A DNA stretch of 5,209 nucleotides, taken from contig JAEWYJ010000222.1 in assembly GCA_023395695.1 (NCBI GenBank), forward strand, positions 1-5,209, in the 5' to 3' direction. Below are positions 1-5,119 of this stretch, in pieces. A model generated the notes under the pieces. That model did no database searches and had not been told where the DNA came from. It saw only the letters and a program-made list of their open reading frames with translations. Position 1 is the first letter of the stretch. Each line of letters starts with the position of its first letter. Source of the DNA: Bacillota bacterium (GTDB taxonomy: Bacteria > Bacillota > Clostridia > Oscillospirales > Ruminococcaceae). A program made the translations under genes and the position numbers.

Positions 1-41
1 ATATTGGGGTTGCCATTGAAGTAGGGGGGGCCAAAGCATGA
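1..41 (+). CDS. C-terminal tail of an upstream gene, probably the 4Fe-4S ferredoxin (delta) subunit of the oxidoreductase
   Basis: Only the last 12 codons are visible, in the frame starting at base 3. They read IGVAIEVGGAKA and stop at TGA 39-41. The stop overlaps the ATG of the alpha subunit in an ATGA arrangement, typical of translationally coupled genes. A tail of the form 'vaIEV' shortly before the stop is what is often seen after the last CP cluster motif of small ferredoxin subunits in 2-oxoacid oxidoreductase operons, and a ferredoxin gene just upstream of alpha is common in such operons. No cysteine motif lies inside the window, so the identity rests on the tail, the overlap and the context. 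A competing frame (from base 1, stop at 22-24) would leave a 13-bp gap and has no recognisable pattern. Confidence 0.5.
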   Translation, partial: IGVAIEVGGAKA

Positions 42-1183
42 GCAGCAATTACGAGATTCGCTTTGCAATGGGCAACGATGCCCTTGCAGAAGGCGCCATT
101 GCAGCCGGCGCAAAATTCTATGCGGGATATCCCATTACACCCTCGTCCGAGGTAGCCGAAATTTCCTCGGTGCGTTTACCTCAGGTCGGCGGAATTTACG
201 TCCAAATGGAGGATGAAATCGGCTCTATGGCCGCAATTATCGGCGCTTCCACAGCGGGTGTCAAATCTTACACGGCCACCTCGGGGCCTGGAATTTCCTT
301 AATGCAGGAAAATTTAGGCGTCGCCATTATGTCTGAGGTACCGTGTATCATCATAGACGTGCAGCGCTGCGGCCCTTCCACCGGCGTCGCTACCAAGCCG
401 GCGCAGGGCGACGTTATGGCGGCCCGCTGGGGAACACACGGCGACCACGGTATTATCGCGCTCTCCCCTTCCTCGGTACAGGAATGCTACGACGTAACCA
501 TCCGGGCGTTCAATCTGGCCGAGAAGTACCGCACACCGGTATTTGTACTGGCGGATGAGGTTGTGGGACACATGCGCGAGCAATATGAGCTGCACGGCGG
601 TGAAATTATCGACCGCAAGCAGCCCGATCCTGAGAGCCCCTCCGGCGATTTTGCCCCGTTTGATTTTGAGGCTTACGAGGACAGCATCGCGCCCATGCCC
701 GCATACGGCGGCAGGCATATCATTCGCATGAGCGGTTCGATGCATGGCCCATACGGCTTTGCCGCTAACGACGGAAAATCCGCCAATAAGTACATACGCC
801 ACTACGTCAACAAGATTGAAAAGCACCGTGACGATATTGTTTACACCGAAAGCTTTAAAATGGAGGACGCCGAGGTTGCCATTATCACCTTTGGATGCTC
901 GGTACGACCCGCGATGGCCGCGATGAATACAGCCCGTGGCAAGGGCCTTAAGGTCGGTGTGCTTAAGCTGGTCACCATCTGGCCATTTGCCGACAAGGAG
1001 GTCGCCGGGGTGCTGTCGCAGGTCAAGGCAGCGATTGTGCCCGAGATGAACCTCGGACAGATTCGGGGAGAAATTGAACGCTACAATAAAAACGGCATAC
1101 CGGTGGTCGGCATCAACCGCGTGGATTGTCAAATTATCACGCCGAATCAGGTCATGGAAGCTATTGAGGAGGTCTTGAAATAA
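38..1183 (+). CDS. korA: 2-oxoacid:ferredoxin oxidoreductase, alpha subunit (KorA-like)
   Basis: This 381-residue protein is the alpha subunit of a CoA-dependent 2-oxoacid:ferredoxin oxidoreductase, a cytoplasmic enzyme that oxidatively decarboxylates a 2-oxoacid to an acyl-CoA and CO2 and reduces ferredoxin. The family signature YPITP is at residues 31-35; its threonine contacts substrate and cofactor in characterised relatives. MEDEIGS follows at 57-63 with the glutamate expected near the thiamine diphosphate aminopyrimidine, then TSGPG at 81-85 and VQRCGPSTG at 108-116. The remainder is the second pyrimidine-type domain and the C-terminal transketolase-like domain, ending near the family's usual length of about 375-385 residues for KorA-type alpha chains (VorB-type chains are shorter). 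The ATG at 38 is supported by a G-rich Shine-Dalgarno (aggggggg, 23-30) seven bases upstream and by the ATGA overlap. The family is certain; the substrate (2-oxoglutarate, a branched-chain or another 2-oxoacid) is not. Confidence 0.93.
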   Translation: MSSNYEIRFAMGNDALAEGAIAAGAKFYAGYPITPSSEVAEISSVRLPQVGGIYVQMEDEIGSMAAIIGASTAGVKSYTATSGPGISLMQENLGVAIMSEVPCIIIDVQRCGPSTGVATKPAQGDVMAARWGTHGDHGIIALSPSSVQECYDVTIRAFNLAEKYRTPVFVLADEVVGHMREQYELHGGEIIDRKQPDPESPSGDFAPFDFEAYEDSIAPMPAYGGRHIIRMSGSMHGPYGFAANDGKSANKYIRHYVNKIEKHRDDIVYTESFKMEDAEVAIITFGCSVRPAMAAMNTARGKGLKVGVLKLVTIWPFADKEVAGVLSQVKAAIVPEMNLGQIRGEIERYNKNGIPVVGINRVDCQIITPNQVMEAIEEVLK

Positions 1184-2001
1184 TGAAAAGCTCGGAATAT
1201 ATAAGGTCCAACCGTCTTCCACACCGCTGGTGCGCGGGCTGCGGCTATGGTCAGGTGATGCGTTCGCTCACCATGGCACTTGAAAAAACCGGCGCTACGA
1301 ACGAAAATACCGTCATTGTTTCCGGCATCGGCTGCTGGGGGCATGTGGATTCCTACATTACGACCAATGCGTTTCACGGAACACACGGCCGCGCATTGGC
1401 CTTTGCGACCGGTATTAAGCTCGCCAAGCCCGAGCTTAACGTCATCGTCATTCTCGGCGATGGCGACGGTGTAACCATTGGCGGCAACCACTTCATTCAG
1501 GCCTGTCGCCGCAATATTGATGTGACTGCCATTCTGTGTAACAACTTTAATTACGGTATGACCGGCGGCCAATATTCGGGCACAACGCCTGAAAACGCCA
1601 TTACCACAACCTCCCCATTAGGGCATATTGAGCATGGCTTTGATATCTGCAAGCTGGCAGAAGGTGCCGGTGCACATTTTGTATCACGCTCCATCTCAGA
1701 AAATGTGCCCCAGACCGCCAACATGATCGCCGCCGGTATAGCGCGCAAGGGTTTTTCTCTGGTAGAGGTGCTCTCCCCTTGTACCGTCCATTTTGGCCGC
1801 AACAATAAAATGCGCCGCTCCTCAGACCTGTACAAGTGGATCAGAGCGCATTCCATTCAAATGGCCGCCGCCAAAAAGCTGCCGGAGGAGCAGTTGGAGG
1901 GTAAGTATATCCTCGGTACATTCGTTGATAAACCCGGACTGGATTACAGCACAAAATACCGCGAGGTTCAAGCCAAATCGGTCGCTCAGGCAAATAAGTG
2001 A
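1183..2001 (+). CDS. korB: 2-oxoacid:ferredoxin oxidoreductase, beta subunit (KorB-like, thiamine diphosphate binding)
   Basis: This 272-residue protein is the beta subunit, which binds thiamine diphosphate, Mg2+ and a [4Fe-4S] cluster. WCAGCG places a CxxC pair at C17 and C20; C51 in SGIGCWGH and C200 in LSPC complete four cysteines at the positions expected of cluster ligands. The cofactor motif GDGDGVTIGGNH spans 92-103 and continues to NNFNYGMTGGQ at 120-130, which supplies the Mg-diphosphate ligands. HGTHGRALAFATG at 65-77 is also a family hallmark. Length fits free-standing beta subunits. The start codon overlaps the alpha stop by one base (TAATG), with AGGAGG at 1167-1172 ten bases upstream, so translation is probably coupled. 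Other free cysteines (C108, C119, C156) are not at known ligand positions. The family assignment is secure, and as with alpha the acid oxidised is unassigned. Confidence 0.94.
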   Translation: MKSSEYIRSNRLPHRWCAGCGYGQVMRSLTMALEKTGATNENTVIVSGIGCWGHVDSYITTNAFHGTHGRALAFATGIKLAKPELNVIVILGDGDGVTIGGNHFIQACRRNIDVTAILCNNFNYGMTGGQYSGTTPENAITTTSPLGHIEHGFDICKLAEGAGAHFVSRSISENVPQTANMIAAGIARKGFSLVEVLSPCTVHFGRNNKMRRSSDLYKWIRAHSIQMAAAKKLPEEQLEGKYILGTFVDKPGLDYSTKYREVQAKSVAQANK

Positions 2002-2007
2002 GGAGGG
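2001..2007 (+). promoter_or_regulatory. Ribosome binding site of the gamma subunit gene
   Basis: AGGAGGG lies eight bases before the ATG at 2016 and shares its first base with the beta stop codon. It decides the start: an in-frame GTG at 1998 lies upstream of this site, has no Shine-Dalgarno of its own, and would add six residues (VRRASS) unlike the family N-terminus, whereas MNKCEIIFSGIGGQG from 2016 matches it. Confidence 0.85.
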
Positions 2008-2015
2008 CAAGCAGC

Positions 2016-2558
2016 ATGAATAAGTGTGAAATTATTTTCAGTGGCATCGGCGGTCAGGGCCTTCTGATCGACGGCTATGTTCTGGGCTCGGCGGCAGCTA
2101 TCATCGACAAAAAGCAGGCAGTTATGACCTGCGAGTATGGTGATGAAACCCGCGGCGCGTTTACAAAGGCCGATATTATCATTTCGGACGACTATATCGA
2201 TTTTCCCGAAGCGCTCTCCCCCGATGTCGTAGTGGCGCTGGCGCAGGTGGCGTATGACAGATATGTCGGTAAAATGAAAGAGGGCTCCATGCTCATTTAC
2301 AACGCCAACCAGATTGCCGAGGCTTCCTCCAAAGCAACGCAATACGGCATAAAAATGGAAGATATCACCGACTTAATCAACAATATACAGGCGCTCAACG
2401 TCGTGGCGCTTGGCGCAACCATTGCGCTGACCGGCTGCGCAAGTGTTGAAGCAGTAAAAACACGACTGGCCAAGCGCTTTGAAGATAAGCCGGCTGTCGT
2501 AAAAAGCAATGCACAGGCTTTTGATATGGGTTATGAGGCCGCGCTCACGCTCAGGTAA
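2016..2558 (+). CDS. korC: 2-oxoacid:ferredoxin oxidoreductase, gamma subunit (KorC-like)
   Basis: This 180-residue protein is the gamma subunit, a Rossmann-like domain that in related enzymes contributes to CoA handling and complex assembly. The diagnostic GIGGQG loop is at residues 10-15, followed by the YGDETRGA motif at 41-48 (usually YGxExRGG) and NVVALGA at 128-134, close to where the family carries an N(x)xxLG turn. Length agrees with free-standing gamma chains of about 180-190 residues. It is the third gene of the operon, 14 bp after beta, and nothing recognisable follows for 400 bp, so it probably ends the transcript. One deviation is alanine in place of the second glycine in the RGG motif (RGA, 46-48); this may be subfamily variation. 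The family call is firm; the division of labour is taken from characterised relatives. Confidence 0.92.
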   Translation: MNKCEIIFSGIGGQGLLIDGYVLGSAAAIIDKKQAVMTCEYGDETRGAFTKADIIISDDYIDFPEALSPDVVVALAQVAYDRYVGKMKEGSMLIYNANQIAEASSKATQYGIKMEDITDLINNIQALNVVALGATIALTGCASVEAVKTRLAKRFEDKPAVVKSNAQAFDMGYEAALTLR

Positions 2559-2660
2559 GCGCGGTTCCCGGTACCGCAACCATTCTGAACCCTACGTTAT
2601 CCGTTAAAAGACTGGCCTTTTTTATGATTAATGTGTGCACGCTCTCCAAAGCGGTGGAAA

Positions 2661-2679
2661 GAACCGACAGTGACGGTTC
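2661..2679. repeat. Inverted repeat GAACCG-N7-CGGTTC
   Basis: A perfect 6-bp inverted repeat around a 7-base loop (acagtga). It could form a small RNA hairpin on either strand. There is no T-run after it, so it is not a terminator by itself. Confidence 0.55.
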
Positions 2680-2703
2680 CCGAATACTGGATATAAAAAT
2701 AAA

Positions 2704-2720
2704 AGCGCATTATCTGCGCT
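2704..2720. repeat. Inverted repeat AGCGCA-N5-TGCGCT
   Basis: A perfect 6-bp GC-rich inverted repeat with a 5-base loop (ttatc), preceded by an A-rich run. It lies 32 bp before the strong terminator stem and may be part of the same 3' structured region. On the minus strand, an AGCGCA...TGCGCT stem followed by TTTTATTTTTAT would look like an intrinsic terminator. Confidence 0.5.
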
Positions 2721-2752
2721 GGCTTGGGTTGAACCTCTGCGGTCAGCCTGTC

Positions 2753-2795
2753 TTCAAAATGGGCGCTTCGCGGCAGCGAAAGCGCCCATTTTGAA
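2753..2795. terminator. Strong bidirectional intrinsic terminator
   Basis: A 19-bp stem with a single bulged A (2781) closes on the 4-base loop GGCA. The GC-rich core GGGCGC pairs with GCGCCC, and the outer part pairs AAAAT with ATTTT. On both strands the core is therefore preceded by A's and followed by TTTT, the layout of a terminator that works in either direction. It most likely ends the oxidoreductase transcript, 195 bp beyond the gamma stop, and insulates the regulator gene. The T-run is short (four), so efficiency cannot be judged from sequence. Confidence 0.75.
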
Positions 2796-2842
2796 TATAG
2801 GTGCATCCCCCGCCTATGCCGTCGCACCCATCTCTGAATTGT

Positions 2843-2904
2843 TTGACTACCGCCATAAAAAGAGATAAAGGCATCTTGCAAATCAGCCCAATATTCCTGA
2901 CAAT
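2843..2904 (+). promoter_or_regulatory. Possible vegetative promoter region of the activator gene
   Basis: Two weak sigma-70-like candidates lie between the terminator and the activator gene. One is TTGACT (2843-2848) with GATAAA (2864-2869) at a short 15-bp spacing. The other is TTGCAA (2876-2881) and GACAAT (2899-2904) at the ideal 17-bp spacing but with poor hexamers. No GG-N10-GC sigma-54 element is seen here. A promoter is expected because the terminator separates this gene from the operon upstream, but which candidate is used is a guess. Confidence 0.25.
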
Positions 2905-2906
2905 AA

Positions 2907-2930
2907 AGACTGTGCCGTCGGCGTCAGTCT
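2907..2930 (+). repeat. Leader hairpin upstream of the activator gene
   Basis: AGACTG (2907-2912) pairs with CAGTCT (2925-2930), and an inner GCC/GGC pair (2914-2916 with 2920-2922) extends it around a GTC loop. A competing stem, TCGGC (2918-2922) with GCCGA (2931-2935), would use part of the same sequence. The structure sits about 15 bases before the G-rich ribosome binding site (2946-2951), so it could influence translation of the activator if transcribed. It may equally be an operator or chance. Confidence 0.35.
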
Positions 2931-2959
2931 GCCGATGATAGAAAAGGGGGGAAACAAAT

Positions 2960-4879
2960 ATGATTAAAATTTCTTTTATTTTACCCGAAGAAAGCATGAA
3001 ACAGCTCACTATGAGAACCTTTAAGGAGCATAATGAGCTTGACCGCTTTGAGGCGCACGAACACGAGGAGTTTACAGGCTCCTTTATGGTAACGCTACAG
3101 CCTCAGCTCTATCTGGACAGCCTGCGCGAGTCGGATATCATTGTTGTGCGCGGCGTAACAGCGTTAAATGTTAAGCGCCTGCTGCCGGACAGCGCCGTGG
3201 TCGAAATTCCATTCAGCGGCTACGACGTTATCTCCACCGCCATTAAAATAGTACAGGAAAACGGCAAGGTTCCCATTGGTATTGTCAACTCCACCAATAT
3301 GGTTTACAGCGCATCGAATATTGTGGAGCTTTTGGGAACCGAGCTTCGCCGCTATATATTTGAGGTCAATACGCCCGAGGAAATTACACGTTTGGTGGAC
3401 AAGGCCATTCGGGAAGGCTGCCGGGCCATTATGGGGGGCATTGACACCTGTGAATATGCCCAACAACGGGGAATTCCCGCCTATCCCTTCCCCATGAGCC
3501 GCGAATCCATTTGGCAGGCCATTTCCGAAGCGAAGCACAATGCGCTTATCCGAAACCGTGAGCGGGCCAAAGCAGTGCAGTTTTCAGCCATTCTCGACTA
3601 CGCCTTTGAAGGCATTATTGCCTCTGACCGCAGCGGCCAGATTGTCACCTTCAATTCGGCAGCCGAGCGGATTTTAGGAATTTCGCGCTCAGCCGCGCTG
3701 GGACATCCGGCAGAAACGGTGCTGAGCGGAACGCATTTGGACAATCTGTTGCGCGACGAGCAGGAATGTACAGATTATCTTGTACGCAGCAAAAATTATA
3801 ATTTGACCGTCAATAAAATTCGTATGCATCTGCACGAACGCTATATTGGCGACGTGTTGAATTTTCAGGATGTCGATTCACTTCAAAAAACCGAGCGGGC
3901 TGTCCGCGGAAAAATTTATTACAAGGGTCATGTGACAAAGTATTCCTTTGAAAATTTTATCGGCGATAGCATGGGCTTAAGAAACGTGCTCGATATGGCT
4001 AAGATGTACGCCAAATTTAATTCCAATATTATGATTACCGGAGAGACCGGAACCGGAAAGGAGCTTCTGGCCCAAAGCATTCACCGGCGGGGCCTGCGTC
4101 AAAACGGCCCCTTTGTGGCCGTCAATTGTGCCGCATTGCCTAAAAACCTGATTGAGAGCGAATTGTTTGGCTATGCGGAGGGTGCCTTTACCGGGGCAGC
4201 CAAGGGCGGCAAACCGGGCATGTTTGAGCTGGCGCACGGCGGTACGATCTTTCTTGACGAAATCTCAGAAATGCCCTTTGATGTGCAGGGGCGCCTGTTG
4301 CGTGTTATTCAGGAACGGGAAATTATGCGCGTCGGGGACGACCGGGTCATCTCGGTGGATGTGCGCATTATCAGCGCTTCAAACCGCGCGCTGCTGGGTC
4401 TGGTCGAGCAGGGGCTTTTCCGACAGGATCTGTACTATCGCCTCAATGTGCTTACCCTGCATCTGCCCCCTTTCAGAGAACGTGATGACGACGCCATGCT
4501 GTTGATCCGATATTATCTGGGTGTCTATTCAAAGATATTTTCTAAGCCGGCGCCCGCCCTCTGCGAGGAAGCGACGGAGCTGCTGCGCCGTCAAGCATGG
4601 CAGGGCAACGCCCGAGAGATCCGCAATGTATGCGAGCGGCTGATGATTCTCTGTCAGGACAAAATGATTAAGACGGCCGACCTTCAGCGCGCCCTGGGAC
4701 AAAGTACGGCGCAGACCGTTGTACAGGACGGCTTGACGGGTGCGCTGTCGCAAAATCAGGAGCGGGAAAAAATAATAGCGGCACTCAACGCCCAGCAAGG
4801 CGACAAAACTGCAACTGCAAAGCAGCTTGGCGTCAGCCGCGCCACACTATGGCGAAAAATAAAGGCGCTCAAAATTTAA
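2960..4879 (+). CDS. PrpR-type sigma-54-dependent transcriptional activator (PrpR_N - PAS - AAA+ - Fis HTH)
   Basis: This 639-residue cytoplasmic protein is a bacterial enhancer-binding protein that opens RNA polymerase-sigma-54 complexes using ATP. Residues about 1-190 resemble the PrpR_N domain, the ligand-sensing half of the propionate regulator PrpR (for example VVEIPFSGYDVI and the segment ending GIPAYPF). A helical linker leads to a PAS domain at about 208-310. The AAA+ domain runs from about 333 to 565, with Walker A GETGTGKE at 361-368, the sigma-54 contact loop GAFTGA at 408-413, and Walker B ending in DE at 433-434. The C-terminus is a Fis-type helix-turn-helix at about 601-637. All catalytic motifs are intact, and there is no receiver domain, so control is by small molecule rather than phosphorylation. 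The ATG at 2960 follows GGGGGG at 2946-2951 by eight bases. A sigma-54 promoter with activator sites lies immediately downstream, the obvious target. The ligand is unknown; propionate or 2-methylcitrate should not be assumed. Confidence 0.93.
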   Translation: MIKISFILPEESMKQLTMRTFKEHNELDRFEAHEHEEFTGSFMVTLQPQLYLDSLRESDIIVVRGVTALNVKRLLPDSAVVEIPFSGYDVISTAIKIVQENGKVPIGIVNSTNMVYSASNIVELLGTELRRYIFEVNTPEEITRLVDKAIREGCRAIMGGIDTCEYAQQRGIPAYPFPMSRESIWQAISEAKHNALIRNRERAKAVQFSAILDYAFEGIIASDRSGQIVTFNSAAERILGISRSAALGHPAETVLSGTHLDNLLRDEQECTDYLVRSKNYNLTVNKIRMHLHERYIGDVLNFQDVDSLQKTERAVRGKIYYKGHVTKYSFENFIGDSMGLRNVLDMAKMYAKFNSNIMITGETGTGKELLAQSIHRRGLRQNGPFVAVNCAALPKNLIESELFGYAEGAFTGAAKGGKPGMFELAHGGTIFLDEISEMPFDVQGRLLRVIQEREIMRVGDDRVISVDVRIISASNRALLGLVEQGLFRQDLYYRLNVLTLHLPPFRERDDDAMLLIRYYLGVYSKIFSKPAPALCEEATELLRRQAWQGNAREIRNVCERLMILCQDKMIKTADLQRALGQSTAQTVVQDGLTGALSQNQEREKIIAALNAQQGDKTATAKQLGVSRATLWRKIKALKI

Positions 4880-4908
4880 ACGCGCATTGGTCGGTTTTTA
4901 CTACAGTG

Positions 4909-4949
4909 TGTTTCATGTGTTATGAGATTGTTTCAAGACAGATGAAACA
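4909..4949. promoter_or_regulatory. Putative activator binding sites (UAS): two phased copies of TGTTTCA-N7-TGAAACA
   Basis: TGTTTCA (4929-4935), seven bases, then TGAAACA (4943-4949) is a perfect dyad of the size bound by a Fis-type helix-turn-helix dimer. The same half-site TGTTTCA recurs at 4909-4915, exactly 20 bp upstream, with a degenerate partner TGAGATT at 4923-4929. Two helical turns of spacing puts both sites on one face of the DNA. Their centres lie about 135 and 155 bp before the predicted start of the sigma-54 promoter, the usual range for enhancer-binding proteins. The site begins 30 bp after the stop of the activator gene, so that protein is the likely binder. This is inferred from pattern and position only. 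Confidence 0.6.
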
Positions 4950-5012
4950 GCATTTTATTCATTATGCAAATAAATATTCCAAAATATTTAATAGTTTTAT
5001 ATAAGTTTTTTA
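4950..5012. other. AT-rich spacer between activator sites and promoter
   Basis: This roughly 60-bp stretch is strikingly AT-rich compared with the flanking genes and includes a palindrome of TAAATATT (4971-4978) and AATATTTA (4983-4990) around ccaa. Sigma-54 systems often need DNA bending between the enhancer and promoter, and flexible or curved AT-rich DNA would suit that. I do not see a good IHF consensus. No intrinsic terminator for the activator gene is evident in 4880-5012. Confidence 0.45.
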
Positions 5013-5049
5013 CCAACCTTGAATTACGGATAGCGTAATTCAGAGTTGG
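5013..5049. repeat. Long inverted repeat abutting and overlapping the -24 promoter element
   Basis: TGAATTACG (5020-5028) and CGTAATTCA (5034-5042) form a perfect 9-bp dyad around GATAG. After two non-pairing positions the symmetry resumes as CCAAC (5013-5017) with GTTGG (5045-5049), so 14 of 16 positions match across 37 bp. The right end includes the GG of the -24 element. It looks like an operator for a second regulator that could block or assist polymerase binding, or a promoter-proximal activator site. There is no T-run, so a terminator is unlikely. Confidence 0.6.
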
Positions 5050-5062
5050 CATCTTTATTGCA
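5047..5062 (+). promoter_or_regulatory. Sigma-54 (-24/-12) promoter of the dehydrogenase gene
   Basis: TGGCAT, five bases, then TTGCA matches the sigma-54 consensus TGGCAC-N5-TTGCA at every position but one. The invariant GG (5048-5049) and GC (5060-5061) are separated by exactly 10 bases. Transcription would begin near 5073, leaving a leader of about 47 bases before the ATG at 5120. The adjacent gene encodes a sigma-54 activator with an intact GAFTGA loop, which strongly supports a functional promoter. Confidence 0.85.
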
Positions 5063-5104
5063 ATAATATCAGGCAGGTGGAGATAAAAAGCAAATACAAT
5101 CCAC

Positions 5105-5112
5105 AAAGGAGG
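5105..5112 (+). promoter_or_regulatory. Ribosome binding site of the dehydrogenase gene
   Basis: AAAGGAGG, seven bases before the ATG at 5120, is near-perfect complementarity to the 16S anti-Shine-Dalgarno. It fixes the start codon and indicates a highly translated gene. Confidence 0.9.
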
Positions 5113-5119
5113 AATTGAT

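Larger units (their letters stand above)
2559..2752 (+). other. Non-coding stretch after the oxidoreductase operon, rich in small hairpins
   Basis: No convincing gene is present. The visible structure is a run of short inverted repeats: GCGGT/ACCGC at about 2561-2577, a weak AAAAG/CTTTT pair followed by T's at about 2606-2622, GAACCG/CGGTTC at 2661-2679 and AGCGCA/TGCGCT at 2704-2720. Both strands are open through much of it (a 56-codon frame at 2624-2794 on + and a 94-codon frame on -), but neither has a ribosome binding site or a recognisable product. It could be the 3' untranslated region of the operon, a dispersed intergenic repeat or a decayed insertion. Confidence 0.5.

Noticed and set aside
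314..1222. 302-codon open frame on the minus strand opposite the alpha gene
   Set aside because: It is antisense to a gene with unmistakable family motifs, its product resembles nothing known, and no ribosome binding site precedes it. It is a codon-bias shadow.
1147..1572. 141-codon minus-strand frame spanning the alpha/beta junction
   Set aside because: It overlaps two certain genes and has no recognisable domain.
1998..2015. Upstream GTG start for the gamma subunit
   Set aside because: It precedes the AGGAGGG site, lacks its own ribosome binding site, and would add residues not found in the family.
1986..2342. 118-codon minus-strand frame opposite the gamma gene
   Set aside because: It is antisense to korC and has no motif; a shadow frame.
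2624..2794. 56-codon + strand frame between the gamma gene and the activator
   Set aside because: There is no Shine-Dalgarno (T-rich sequence precedes the ATG), its end lies inside the terminator stem, and the product is unrecognised. Kept only as part of the hairpin-rich stretch.
2597..2881. 94-codon minus-strand frame across the same intergenic region
   Set aside because: It runs through the terminator hairpin and the activator's leader, and has no supported start or domain.
2996..3004. ATGAAACAG inside the activator gene, identical to part of the proposed activator site
   Set aside because: It encodes Met-Lys-Gln in frame and has no TGTTTCA partner at the right distance, so a chance match is more likely than an autoregulatory site.
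4862..4900. Possible terminator of the activator gene (GCGC repeats followed by TTTTT)
   Set aside because: The stem is only 4 bp and the T-run is ten bases beyond it, so it does not make a credible intrinsic terminator.
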